A stretch of DNA of 64,000 bases from Halococcus salifodinae DSM 8989 (GTDB taxonomy: Archaea; Halobacteriota; Halobacteria; Halobacteriales; Halococcaceae): positions 10,511-74,510 of the forward strand of contig NZ_AOME01000076.1 in the NCBI RefSeq assembly GCF_000336935.1, in the 5' to 3' direction. This document shows positions 1 to 9,150 of the stretch, one piece after another (position 1 is the stretch's first letter; every line of letters starts with the position of its first letter). A program made the position numbers and the translations under genes. The notes beneath the pieces are model-generated. The model searched no databases, was not told where the DNA came from, and was given only the letters and a program-made list of their open reading frames with translations.

Positions 1-1412
1 AACGCCTCGCTGAAATGCTCGCGATCCTCGGGCGTGAGCCACGATTCCCGCGCTGCACTCAGCACGTGATCGGGCATGAGCTGGTCGTTCGCGGGGTTGA
101 CGACCGCCTGTTCGGGGTCGCCATCGAAGAAGTCCGCGGGGTTATCCATCAGGTACTGGTCGAGTTGATCCTCGCCGGCGACGAGCACGACCAGACTCGG
201 ATCGTCGCCCCTGCCTGCCCGCCCGGCACGCTGGTGAGTCGACATTCGCGTGTCCGGATAGCCGTCGAGCAGTACCACATCGAGTTCGCCAATGTCGACC
301 CCGAGTTCGAGCGCGTTCGTCGACCAGACGCCGCGGATCGACCCATCGTGAAGCCCGTCTTCGATGGTGTTGCGGCGGGACTGCGGGAGCGCCGCCTGAT
401 AGGCGGTGACGCTGCTGGCGAGGTCGCCGTGACCGCGGTCGCGGAGAGCGTCGGCGCTCTCGGACGCGTAGCGTTCGGCGGCCTGACGGGCGCTCGTGAA
501 CGCCACGGTCTGGAAGCCCCGACTCACGAGGTCCGCGAACAGCCGTTTGGTCTCGGTATGGCTCGATCGTCGTCGTCCGCTGCTGTCGCTGCGGCCCTGC
601 TGGGATTCGTCGTCGTACTCGGGCGGGTTCCAGAACAGCCAGTGGGTCGGCCCGGTCGTACTCGTGTCCTCGTCGACCAGCGCGAACGAGGAGGCAGGCT
701 GGCCGGTGACGGCACTGGCGTGCTCGGTGGGATTGCCGATGGTGGCCGAACAGCAGACGAACTGGGGATCGGCGTCGAACTCCTCGCAGACGCGCGCCAG
801 CCGGCGGAGCACGAGCGAAACGTGGCTGCCGAACACCCCACGGTACTCGTGAACCTCGTCGATCACGACGGTGTCGAGCCGCTCGACGAACCAGTCCCAG
901 AGCCGGCGAGCGTGCGGCAGAATCCCGTAGTGGAGCATATCCGGTGTCGTGAGAAGGACCGTGGGCTGGCGGTCGCGGACGCCGCGTTTCTCTGATTTCG
1001 AGAGGCGGCCGGTGTACTGGTCGACGCGGACGCGGCTGCCGAAGCCGAGGCCGTGAGCGAGCTCGGAGAGGGTATCGGCCTGATCGTTGATGAGCGCGAC
1101 CTGTGGCGCGATGTAGAGCGTGCAGCGACTGTCCGCGAGCGCGCGCTCGAAGGCTGGAACCGTGTAGGCGAGACTCTTCCCGCTCGCGGTCCGGGTCGCG
1201 AGGACGGTGTTCTGGCCGTCGCGGACGGCTTCGATCGCGGCGGCCTGGTGGTCGTAGAACTGCTCGATCCCGTCGTCGGTGAGGACACCCCCGAGGCGGG
1301 ACTCGACATCGACATCTCGGAAGGTAGCGGACCGGCCGGAAACTTGCTGGTGGAGCTGCACCTGCCCATCGTAGTACGGCCGGTCCCGGAGCCACGCGAC
1401 GGTGTTCTCCAC
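1..1412 (-). CDS. DEAD/DEAH-box helicase, YprA/Hrq1-like (C-terminus beyond window)
   Basis: Superfamily 2 helicase read on the minus strand; the reading frame is open to the left edge, so only about 470 N-terminal residues are visible. The Walker A motif is TASGKS (about residue 72), the DEAD-box variant is DEVH (about 181), and motif VI is QRAGRAGRG (about 397). The stretch NALELGVDIG followed by QRAGRAGRG is typical of the YprA (MrfA)/Hrq1 group of DNA helicases, which often carry a DUF1998 metal-binding C-terminus; that part is not visible here. The start is a GTG (MENTVAWLRD); an in-frame TAG lies 27 bases upstream, so little extension is possible. Role in DNA repair is inferred from family only. 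Confidence 0.88.
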   Translation of the reverse strand, partial: MENTVAWLRDRPYYDGQVQLHQQVSGRSATFRDVDVESRLGGVLTDDGIEQFYDHQAAAIEAVRDGQNTVLATRTASGKSLAYTVPAFERALADSRCTLYIAPQVALINDQADTLSELAHGLGFGSRVRVDQYTGRLSKSEKRGVRDRQPTVLLTTPDMLHYGILPHARRLWDWFVERLDTVVIDEVHEYRGVFGSHVSLVLRRLARVCEEFDADPQFVCCSATIGNPTEHASAVTGQPASSFALVDEDTSTTGPTHWLFWNPPEYDDESQQGRSDSSGRRRSSHTETKRLFADLVSRGFQTVAFTSARQAAERYASESADALRDRGHGDLASSVTAYQAALPQSRRNTIEDGLHDGSIRGVWSTNALELGVDIGELDVVLLDGYPDTRMSTHQRAGRAGRGDDPSLVVLVAGEDQLDQYLMDNPADFFDGDPEQAVVNPANDQLMPDHVLSAARESWLTPEDREHFSEA

Positions 1413-1598
1413 AGAATCAGTACGCAGTCCGCGGAGCTAACGGTTGCGATCCCGGACCTCGCTCGCTGATGTACTCGGCTACTGTTGACAGTAGTCGGTG
1501 ACACGGTTTCTTCGTTCGGGGTCGGGTGACGTGACTGGAGCAAACAGCAGCCTCGTCGGCCAGTCGATCTTGTCACTTCCGGTGATCCACCTATCCGT

Positions 1599-3353
1599 TC
1601 ATCCCGACCATTCTGCATCGAGCAGCGTCTGCTGGACGATGTCTTGGCCGACGGCGTCGGCGAGCACCTCGAAACCAGCACGCTCGCTCCGATCGCTCGC
1701 GTTCGCCACCAGTCGTGAGACGATGAACTCCGGCGTGGATCGACCGACGGTCCCGAATTGTGGCTGATAATCCACGTCGAGCGTCAGATCGTCGCGCAGG
1801 CCTCTGGCGAAAATGCCGTCGGTACGCGCCCGATCCGGCAGGGGTTCGAGATCGTCCGCGAGGTGGGTGACGTAGACGCCGACGGCTCCCGCATCGACCG
1901 CGAGACGCACTAATCCGTACAGCAGGTCGGCGGCGCTTCCCGGTTCGGTGATCGCCTCGAACTCGTCGACCAGCATCAGCGTCCGGTTGCTTTCGGTCAG
2001 CGGCGGCACGATCGTCTGGAGCGTGGATTCGAGCACGCCAGCGTTGAAACTCGCGTGCCGGCGATGGAACACGATGGCGTCGACGCGGCTCACTTCGGCC
2101 TCATCGGCCGGGACGGGCAAGCCCATGTGCGCGAGGACGACCACCTGACAGAGCGTCTCCAAAAGGGTGGTCTTCCCACCACTGTTCGCCCCGGTGAGTA
2201 CCGTGACCTGATCCCCGGTCGGTACCTCGGCCGCACACTCGTGGTCGCCGACGGCGTACGTGACTGGCTGCACATCGTCGTTGGCCGCGACGAGCGAGAG
2301 GTTGCGTGCGTTCACAGCCCCAACACAACCCGACTCGACGAACGTGGGGCGAGTCAGATCGTAGGCGCGGACGAACCGTGCGAGCGAGAGCTGGAAGGCC
2401 GTCTCGCTCACTGCGGTGACGGCAGCTTCGATCTCGTCGCGGCTATCGTCGAGTGCGGCCTCCAGTTCGTCTGCGACCGCTTGCTCGCGAGCTTCGACCG
2501 ATTCGCGGAGTGTCCCGAGCAGCTCGCGGAGGCCCTGCGTCACGAAATCCGTGGCGTCGGCAGCCCCGGTGGGGGTTGCCTCCCGGACCCGCGGTGCCGG
2601 GAGTGGCGTCTCGCTCGCCACATGACTGATGAACGCTTCACGGAACTCCTCGCTCGAACGAACGCCGTCGGATTGGATGGCCTCGATGACGTCGATGCCC
2701 TGCGCTTCGAGCTGTTCGACCGCCGTGAGCTGCTCGCGGGCCGTATCGAGTTCGTCGTCGATGCCTTCGCGAACGGTGGGCTCACCTCCCTCTGTGTCGA
2801 GGGAGCCGAGCGCTTCGCGGGCATCGTCGAGCGCGTCGGGGTCGATGGCGTCGATCGAGGCGAACACACCGATGCTGACGCCGATGTCTTGGAGTGCGAG
2901 CACAGTCTCGACCGCGGCGCGGTCGCCACCACCCATCTCATCGAAGCCGGCGAAGACGTCGAGAACTTCCTCGCAAGTGGCGTCGTCGAGATCGCCCCAG
3001 GTGTCCGTTGCGAGGATCACCTCGTCGAGGCGGTCTTCCATAGCGTCGCGCGAGGTAAGCGGTGCCAGCACACGGATACGGTCGCCCGCGTGATCGGTGA
3101 CAGCGTATGTTTGGACCCGTGCGAGGAGGTCCTTGTAGACGGTGCGTGCATCCGGCGTCGTGAGGATTCCCATCCCCTGTTCGCCGTGGGCGTGCCGAAG
3201 GATCCGGGTTGCCCGCCCGCGGGCGAGTCCAGCATCGACGAGGACGCCGATATCCATCGATTCGATCGCCCGAATCGCGCGCTCAGTGCCGAGTCCGTCT
3301 TCGAGCTGGGAGGCTGTCTTCGGGCCGATTCCCCAGTAGTCCTGGAGGTGCAT
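1599..3353 (-). CDS. MutS-like ATPase with N-terminal helix-hairpin-helix
   Basis: A 584-aa protein. The N-terminus (residues about 3-60) looks like helix-hairpin-helix DNA binding (YWGIGPKTASQLEDGLG). A central coiled-coil-rich region precedes a MutS-type ATPase domain with Walker A TGANSGGKTTLLE (about 388) and Walker B LMLVDEFE (about 462). It lacks the N-terminal mismatch-recognition domain of MutS1, so it belongs with the MutS-related ATPases of haloarchaea rather than canonical mismatch repair. The frame stays open well upstream, but the start MHLQDYW is chosen because it begins the recognisable domain and has an AT-rich TATA-like stretch about 30 bp upstream. The real function, whether recombination or repair, is not shown by sequence. 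Confidence 0.85.
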   Translation of the reverse strand: MHLQDYWGIGPKTASQLEDGLGTERAIRAIESMDIGVLVDAGLARGRATRILRHAHGEQGMGILTTPDARTVYKDLLARVQTYAVTDHAGDRIRVLAPLTSRDAMEDRLDEVILATDTWGDLDDATCEEVLDVFAGFDEMGGGDRAAVETVLALQDIGVSIGVFASIDAIDPDALDDAREALGSLDTEGGEPTVREGIDDELDTAREQLTAVEQLEAQGIDVIEAIQSDGVRSSEEFREAFISHVASETPLPAPRVREATPTGAADATDFVTQGLRELLGTLRESVEAREQAVADELEAALDDSRDEIEAAVTAVSETAFQLSLARFVRAYDLTRPTFVESGCVGAVNARNLSLVAANDDVQPVTYAVGDHECAAEVPTGDQVTVLTGANSGGKTTLLETLCQVVVLAHMGLPVPADEAEVSRVDAIVFHRRHASFNAGVLESTLQTIVPPLTESNRTLMLVDEFEAITEPGSAADLLYGLVRLAVDAGAVGVYVTHLADDLEPLPDRARTDGIFARGLRDDLTLDVDYQPQFGTVGRSTPEFIVSRLVANASDRSERAGFEVLADAVGQDIVQQTLLDAEWSG

Positions 3354-3518
3354 AGAAACCCGCTCCGCTGCGAGCACCCAAATAGGTGCTTGGCTCGTGA
3401 TCCCCGGGCTCCTGCGTGAAGCACACGCGATTGGCGAGCCAAGGACGAGCAAGAGCGCGGACTGAGAGCGGGTCAGCACCGACGAAAGAGTGTAGTTCGT
3501 ACGGATGTTCGGAGCACC

Positions 3519-4067
3519 ATGACTGGCGACCGCGTCACGGTCTCGTTGGATAGCGATGCAAGTGCCGCCCTCGAAACGCTCACTAGCCGCACAGAGAACG
3601 GACAAAGTGAGCTCGTCCGCCAGGCACTCACGTTCTATGCGGCAAATTTCGAAGCGGCGACGGCCGATGCGAGCGCCAACTTGGAAGAGTATCATCGAAT
3701 GCTCGCTGGTGGTGAACACGTCCTTCTCGATGTCGACTTCCTGCACTGCTTTCTCGAACATATCGAGGGTGAGTCGGGCGATCCCGACCCCGACTTTCTG
3801 GAGTGTACCGATCGCGTTGCAGAGTATCATACGAGCGAATACGACGAGCGATTCACCGATCTCGGCGAACTTCTCGATTGGCTGTCGTTCTGTGGTTTTC
3901 TCACGGTTCGCGAAACCGAAGCGGACACCTACCACATCGTCTTTCCGACGGAGTCGATGAAGTGGTTCATGCTTCGGTTCATCGAGCGGAGCACCGCATC
4001 GCTCGACTTCGATATCGATGTCAACGAGGGTGTTTCGAAAGTGCTGCTCACCGAACGACACGAATGA
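3519..4067 (+). CDS. Ribbon-helix-helix (CopG-like) domain protein
   Basis: A 182-aa protein. Residues about 4-45 fit a ribbon-helix-helix fold: a short basic strand DRVTVSLD followed by two helices with SELVRQAL. The remaining 130 residues are acidic and resemble the C-terminal region of similar haloarchaeal RHH proteins of unknown ligand. It is divergently transcribed from the MutS-like gene and lies just upstream of the transporter/hydantoinase operon, so it is a candidate local regulator; that link is inference from position only. Confidence 0.7.
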   Translation: MTGDRVTVSLDSDASAALETLTSRTENGQSELVRQALTFYAANFEAATADASANLEEYHRMLAGGEHVLLDVDFLHCFLEHIEGESGDPDPDFLECTDRVAEYHTSEYDERFTDLGELLDWLSFCGFLTVRETEADTYHIVFPTESMKWFMLRFIERSTASLDFDIDVNEGVSKVLLTERHE

Positions 4068-4122
4068 ATACCGATGCAGTGAGTCCGGTTCGCAGTGGTC
4101 TTGCTTGGCCAGTTCATACGGC

Positions 4123-4137
4123 TGCATACTGTATGCA
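4123..4137. promoter_or_regulatory. 15-bp perfect palindrome, candidate operator
   Basis: TGCATAC-T-GTATGCA is a perfect 7-bp inverted repeat around one central base, lying 63 bp before the start of the transporter/hyuAB operon and 56 bp after the RHH gene. It fits a dimeric repressor site. The binding protein is unknown; the RHH protein immediately upstream is a candidate. Confidence 0.5.
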
Positions 4138-4199
4138 CACCGTTCACAGCAACCCTTTTCACCCGATTGTGTAGTGATCTATCGTGAGGTAGATTGGGA

Positions 4200-5408
4200 A
4201 TGGGACTCATCCAACGATTGCGGACGATCGGCCCGGGAGCGATGGTCGCGGCGGCGTTCATCGGACCCGGAACCGTCACGACGGCGAGCGTCACGGGCGC
4301 ACGCTTCGGCTATGCACTGGTCTGGACGCTCGGCTTTTCGATACTCGCAACGATCGTCCTTCAGGAGATGAGCGCTCGCCTGGGGCTCGTTTCTCGTGAG
4401 GGGCTTGGCGAAGCGTTGCGTGATCAGTTTGACAATCCGATCGCCAAATGGGGATCGATCGTCCTCGTCGTTGCTGCCATCGGGGCCGGCACGGCCGCGT
4501 ACGAAGCCGGGAACATCCTCGGCGGGGCGGCCGGGTTGGAAACCATCACCGGCGTGAGTTCGACGATCTGGGGGATCACGATGGGAGTTGTGGCCGGAGC
4601 GCTCCTCTATACGGGGAAATACAAGCTCATTGAGCGCGCGCTCGTCGGGCTGGTCGCCATTATGGCGATCTCGTTTCTCGTGTCGGCAGCACTCATCGGC
4701 CCGGACTTCGGTGCGCTCGCGGCCGGGTTCGTCCCGACGATTCCCGACGGATCGGTGTTTCTCATCACGGGACTCATCGGCACGACAGTCGTCGGCTACA
4801 ACCTCTTCTTGCACGCGAGCAACGTCCAGGAGCGCTGGAGCGGTCCAGCGGAACTGTCCGACTGTCGGACGGACACGGTGCTATCGATCCTCATCGGCGG
4901 GCTCATCACTATCGCCGTGCTCGTGACGGCGGCGGCTGCGTTCCCGACCGGCACCGAGATCTCCGACGTCGGGCGGATGGCCGAGCAGCTCCGGCCGATC
5001 GCCGGTCCGTACGCGACGCTGTTTTTCAGCATCGGACTGTTCGCGGCCGGGTTCACGAGCGCAACGACCGCCCCGCTGGCTGGTGCCTACGCCACCACGG
5101 GCGCGCTCGGGTGGGATACCGACCTCTCCGCGCCCCGGTTTCAGGCGGTGTGGGGTGTCATTCTTCTGGTGGGCGTCTCGTCGGTCCTTCTTGGCGGGAG
5201 TCCGGTCGAAATCATCGTGTTCGCACAGGTCGTCAACGGTATTCTCCTCCCGATCATCGCGATCTTCCTCATCATCGCAATGAACTCCGATACACTACTC
5301 GGCGAGTACACCAACGGCACGGTGTCGAACGTTCTCGGTGGTCTCGTGACGATAATCGTCGTCTGGCTCGGCGTCCGGACGTTCCTCACGGTGACGGGAG
5401 TGCTCTAA
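4200..5408 (+). CDS. NRAMP-fold transporter lacking canonical metal-site motifs
   Basis: A 402-aa polytopic membrane protein of the SLC11/NRAMP family. In canonical NRAMPs helix 1 carries DPGN and helix 6 carries an A/M-x-P-H-N type motif for transition-metal binding. Here helix 1 reads GPGT (residues 22-25) and helix 6 reads VVGYN (about 197-201), so the Asp, Asn, Met and His ligands are absent. The substrate is therefore probably not Mn or Fe. The stop overlaps the hyuA start by one base, implying a transport role for the hyu pathway. ATG 4200 is preferred over the in-frame TTG at 4194 because GAGGT lies 10 bases upstream of the ATG. Confidence 0.85.
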   Translation: MGLIQRLRTIGPGAMVAAAFIGPGTVTTASVTGARFGYALVWTLGFSILATIVLQEMSARLGLVSREGLGEALRDQFDNPIAKWGSIVLVVAAIGAGTAAYEAGNILGGAAGLETITGVSSTIWGITMGVVAGALLYTGKYKLIERALVGLVAIMAISFLVSAALIGPDFGALAAGFVPTIPDGSVFLITGLIGTTVVGYNLFLHASNVQERWSGPAELSDCRTDTVLSILIGGLITIAVLVTAAAAFPTGTEISDVGRMAEQLRPIAGPYATLFFSIGLFAAGFTSATTAPLAGAYATTGALGWDTDLSAPRFQAVWGVILLVGVSSVLLGGSPVEIIVFAQVVNGILLPIIAIFLIIAMNSDTLLGEYTNGTVSNVLGGLVTIIVVWLGVRTFLTVTGVL

Positions 5409-7468
5409 TGGACGATACAGCCCGCCTCGATGCCGAGACCCACGATATGCGCCTCGGTATCGAGGATCACGATGTGCGCCTCGCTGTCGATGTCGGTGGC
5501 ACGTTCACCGACGTGGTGGTGCTCAGCGGTGACGACCTCACGACCGCGAAGGTGCCGAGCACCGACGACCAGAGCGTCGGCGTCATCGAGGGCATCGAGA
5601 AAGCCTGCGCCGAGGCCGGCATCGACCCCGCGGACATCGACTCGTTCGCCCACGGCATGACCGTCTCGGTCAACGCACTTCTCGAAGAGACAGGTGCGAA
5701 GACCGCGCTAGTCACGACCGAGGGCTTCGGCGACGTGCTCGAAATCGGCCGTCAGGATCGCCCCGCGCTGTACGATCTCGACGCCGAAAAGCCGACGCCG
5801 CTGGTTCCCCGCCGCCGACGTCACGAACTCACCGAACGCGCGACCGTCGATGGTATCGAGACGCCGATCGACGACGAGGACGTGCGGGCGCTCGCCGACG
5901 AACTCGCCGACGACATCGATTCCGTCGCGGTCTGTCTGCTGCACGCCTACGCCCACCCCGAAAACGAGCGCCGCGTCGCCGAGATCCTCCGCGAGGAGTG
6001 CGACGCCCACGTTTCGGTCTCCCACGAGGTACTGGCCGAGTTCCGCGAGTACGAACGCACTGCAACCACGGTCGCCGATGCGTACGTCACGCCCGCAATC
6101 GATAGCTACATCGGTCAGCTCGAAGCGCGCGCCGACGAGCACGGGATATCGACGCCGCGCGTGATGCAGTCGAACGGTGGCATCGCCGACCCGACGACCG
6201 TGCGTGAGAACGCCGTTACCACCGTTCTATCGGGACCGGCGGCGGGCGTCGTCGGAGCCGACACGACTGCCGCCGACCGAGCGGACGAACTGGCGGGCCT
6301 CATCACCTTCGACATGGGCGGGACCTCCTCGGACGTGAGCCTCGTCCGCGATGGCGAGGTCGAACGCACGACCGACGCCACGATCGGGAACCGCCCCATC
6401 GGCGTCCCGATGGTCGATCTGACCACGGTCGGCGCTGGTGGCGGCTCGGTTGCGTGGGTGGATGCGGGCGGCGCACTCCGTGTCGGTCCCGAGAGCGCCG
6501 GCGCGAACCCCGGTCCCGCCTGCTACGGGCGCGGCGGAACCACGCCCACAGTGACCGATGCGAACGTCGTGCTCGGCTATATCGGTGGGAGCTCCGCACT
6601 GGGCGGCGAACTCGAACTCGACGAGGTGGCCGCCCACGAAGCGCTCGCTGGCCTCGCGGCCGAGGCGGGGCTCGACGATGCAGTTGAAGCCGCACGCGGG
6701 GTCTATCGGGTGGCGAACGCGACGATGACGCGCACGATTCGCTCGATTACCGTCGAGCGCGGCCACGATCCGCGGCAGTTCGGCCTCGTCGCCTTTGGCG
6801 GTGCAGGGCCGATGCACGCGACCGCACTCGCCGACGCGCTCGACATCGAGCGGGTCGTCGTCCCGCGTGCCTGCGGCGTGCTATCGGCGTACGGGCTGCT
6901 GGCGGCCGACGAGAAACACGATGCTGTCCAGACCTACCGGACGCCGCTTGCGGCTATCGACACCGACGCGGTCGAGAACGCCTACGACGATCTCGCCGAA
7001 AGCGTCAGAGCGGACGCTTCTGCCCCGAACGCCGCGTCCATCGAGCGGGCGGCGGACTGTCGGTACGCTGGCCAGAGCTTCGAACTCACCGTCCCGGTCG
7101 CGGAGCCGCTCGATCCGACGGCGCTCGAAGAGCGCTTCCAGACGGCCCACGACACCGCCTACGGCTATCGGATGGACGACGCGGTCGAACTCGTCACGCT
7201 GCGGACGACCGCAACCATCGAGCGCGAACCGACGACCCCCGCGTACGCCGGCGAGGGCGAGCCGCAGAAGGACCAGCGGGAGGCGGTCTTCGGTGACGAG
7301 CGACACCGAACGCCGGTCTATGCTCGTGAAGCGCTTCCCGCCGAGGACGAACTGACTGGACCGGTGATTTGTGAAGGGAACGAAAGTACCGTCGTCGTCC
7401 CACCGGGATGGTGCGGAACGGTCGGGACCGATGGAACGCTCGTTCTCGAACGGGGTGATGAACCATGA
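5408..7468 (+). CDS. hyuA: Hydantoinase/oxoprolinase family subunit A
   Basis: A 686-aa protein of the HyuA family, the ATP-dependent subunit that acts on hydantoins or 5-oxoproline. The N-terminal actin-like phosphate-binding segment VDVGGTFTDVVVL (about 29-41), a central SGPAAGVVGA, and DMGGTSSDVSLV are characteristic. The C-terminal region after AFGGAGPMHA continues to the end at usual length. The start ATG overlaps the stop of the transporter gene (TAATG). The stop overlaps hyuB by four bases (ATGA), so the complex is co-translated. Which cyclic amide is the substrate cannot be told from the sequence. Confidence 0.93.
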   Translation: MDDTARLDAETHDMRLGIEDHDVRLAVDVGGTFTDVVVLSGDDLTTAKVPSTDDQSVGVIEGIEKACAEAGIDPADIDSFAHGMTVSVNALLEETGAKTALVTTEGFGDVLEIGRQDRPALYDLDAEKPTPLVPRRRRHELTERATVDGIETPIDDEDVRALADELADDIDSVAVCLLHAYAHPENERRVAEILREECDAHVSVSHEVLAEFREYERTATTVADAYVTPAIDSYIGQLEARADEHGISTPRVMQSNGGIADPTTVRENAVTTVLSGPAAGVVGADTTAADRADELAGLITFDMGGTSSDVSLVRDGEVERTTDATIGNRPIGVPMVDLTTVGAGGGSVAWVDAGGALRVGPESAGANPGPACYGRGGTTPTVTDANVVLGYIGGSSALGGELELDEVAAHEALAGLAAEAGLDDAVEAARGVYRVANATMTRTIRSITVERGHDPRQFGLVAFGGAGPMHATALADALDIERVVVPRACGVLSAYGLLAADEKHDAVQTYRTPLAAIDTDAVENAYDDLAESVRADASAPNAASIERAADCRYAGQSFELTVPVAEPLDPTALEERFQTAHDTAYGYRMDDAVELVTLRTTATIEREPTTPAYAGEGEPQKDQREAVFGDERHRTPVYAREALPAEDELTGPVICEGNESTVVVPPGWCGTVGTDGTLVLERGDEP
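5441..5494 (+). repeat. 27-bp imperfect tandem duplication at hyuA N-terminus
   Basis: Two adjacent 27-bp units encode HDMRLGIED and HDVRLAVDV. The second unit belongs to the conserved actin-like fold start; the first looks like a recent in-frame duplication that extended the N-terminus. Confidence 0.6.
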
Positions 7469-9150
7469 GTGATACCGAATCGACCCTCGACGCAGTAACG
7501 CTCGAAATCATTCGCAATCAGCTCGAAGGCGTCGCCGAGGAGATGGGCGAGGTGCTCATCACGAGCGCGTACTCTCCCAACATCAAGGAGCGCCGGGACT
7601 GCTCGACGGCGCTCTTCGATGCGGACGGACGGCTCGTCGCTCAGGCCGAACATATCCCCGTGCATCTCGGCGCGATGCCCGAGGCGGTCGATGCCGTGCT
7701 CGACGACGAGCCCAAGCCGGGCGACGTGTTCGTGCTCAACGACCCCTTCGCGGGTGGCACACACCTCCCCGACATCACGATGGTCTCCCCGATCTCCGTA
7801 GCGGAGACCGGAAGTGCTGAGGCCAGCTCGGATGCTGAGACCAGCCCGGAAATCGTCGGCTATGCGGTCTCACGCGCTCATCACGCCGACGTGGGTGGGA
7901 TGACGCCCGGCAGCATGCCGGCCGGCGCGCGCGACATCCAGCAGGAAGGGCTTCGCCTCCCGCCGACGCGACTCGTCGACGGCGGCGAGATCGACGCGGA
8001 CGTCCGGGAGCTGATCCTCGCGAACGTTCGCGATTCCCGCGAGCGCTGGGCGGACCTGCGCGCCCAGCTCGCGGCCAACGAGCGTGGCGGCGAACGGCTC
8101 CGAGCGCTGCTCGACGAACACGGCCACGAGGAACTCCTCACGGCGTTCGATGCAGTCATCGACTACTCGCGCGACCGGGTCGCAAGCGAACTTTCCGAGC
8201 TTCCCGATGGCACGTGGGAAGCCAGCGATGCACTCGAAGGCGACGGTGTGACCGACGTGGACATTCCAATCGAAGTGACGGTCGAACTCGATGGTGGCGA
8301 AGCGACCGTCGATTTCACGGGCACCGCTGGACAAGTCGCAGGCAACCTGAACGCGCCGCTGGCGGTGGCCAAAAGTGCGGTGTATTTCGTCATCCGGTGC
8401 GTGACGGACCCGGAAATACCACCGAACCAAGGGTGTTACGACCCGATCTCGGTTCATGTCCCGTCGAAATCGCTGTTGAACCCCGAGTCGCCGGCCGCCG
8501 TCGTCGGTGGCAACGTCGAGACGAGCCAGCGCGTGACCGACGTGACCTTCGCTGCGCTCGCCAATGCCGCCCCCGAGGTGGTGCCTGCCGGTGGTCAGGG
8601 GACGATGAACAACCTCACTATTGGCGGCCGGACCGACGGCGATGACGAGATCACGGCCGAGGAGTTCTCCTACTACGAAACCATCGGCGGTGGCTTCGGC
8701 GCACGTCCAAGCAAAGACGGCATGGACGGCGTACAGGTGGGAATGACGAACACGTTGAACACCCCAGTCGAGGCGCTCGAAGCGGCCTACCCACTTGCCG
8801 TCGAGCGGTATGCGCTGCGGCCGGGCAGCGGTGGGAACGGACGGTATCGTGGTGGGTTGGGAATCGAACGTTCCGTCACGCTCGGCACCGACGCGACCGT
8901 CTCGCTGCTCACCGAGCGCCGCCGAATCCCGCCGCGTGGCATCGCTGGCGGTGCGGACGGCGCGACCGGCGAGAACTTCATTGACGACGAGCCGGTGCCA
9001 GCAAAGACGACTCGCGAGGTCGATGCCGGAACGACCGTAACTGTGCGCACGCCGGGCGGCGGCGGTCATGGTGATCCCGACGAGCGCGACGAGACACTCG
9101 AAGCACGCGACCGTGCGGACGGCAAGACGGGTATGGAGAACCAGTCATGA
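7465..9150 (+). CDS. hyuB: Hydantoinase/oxoprolinase family subunit B
   Basis: A 561-aa HyuB-family protein. Signature segments are ITSAYSPNIKERRDCS, HLGAMPEAVD, DPFAGGTHLPDI, SRAHHADVGG and a Gly-rich C-terminus GTTVTVRTPGGGGHGDP. It pairs with HyuA to hydrolyse a cyclic amide (hydantoin or 5-oxoproline type) with ATP. Residues about 108-130, between the TMVSPIS segment and the conserved EIVGYAVSRAHHADVGG, form a low-complexity Ala/Ser/Glu insertion that coincides with an inverted repeat in the DNA. The gene overlaps both neighbours by ATGA. Confidence 0.93.
   Translation: MSDTESTLDAVTLEIIRNQLEGVAEEMGEVLITSAYSPNIKERRDCSTALFDADGRLVAQAEHIPVHLGAMPEAVDAVLDDEPKPGDVFVLNDPFAGGTHLPDITMVSPISVAETGSAEASSDAETSPEIVGYAVSRAHHADVGGMTPGSMPAGARDIQQEGLRLPPTRLVDGGEIDADVRELILANVRDSRERWADLRAQLAANERGGERLRALLDEHGHEELLTAFDAVIDYSRDRVASELSELPDGTWEASDALEGDGVTDVDIPIEVTVELDGGEATVDFTGTAGQVAGNLNAPLAVAKSAVYFVIRCVTDPEIPPNQGCYDPISVHVPSKSLLNPESPAAVVGGNVETSQRVTDVTFAALANAAPEVVPAGGQGTMNNLTIGGRTDGDDEITAEEFSYYETIGGGFGARPSKDGMDGVQVGMTNTLNTPVEALEAAYPLAVERYALRPGSGGNGRYRGGLGIERSVTLGTDATVSLLTERRRIPPRGIAGGADGATGENFIDDEPVPAKTTREVDAGTTVTVRTPGGGGHGDPDERDETLEARDRADGKTGMENQS
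7783..7809. repeat. Inverted repeat inside hyuB insertion
   Basis: TCTCCG and CGGAGA (7793-7798 and 7802-7807) form a perfect hairpin with a TAG triloop. An outer pair, GGTCTCC/GGAGACC (7783-7789 and 7803-7809), shares bases with it. The hairpin lies exactly where the protein carries its low-complexity insertion. Confidence 0.6.

Noticed and set aside
3354-4127. A 258-codon upstream extension of the MutS-like gene
   Set aside because: It is antisense to the RHH protein gene and the recognisable MutS-like protein starts at 3353, where promoter spacing also fits.
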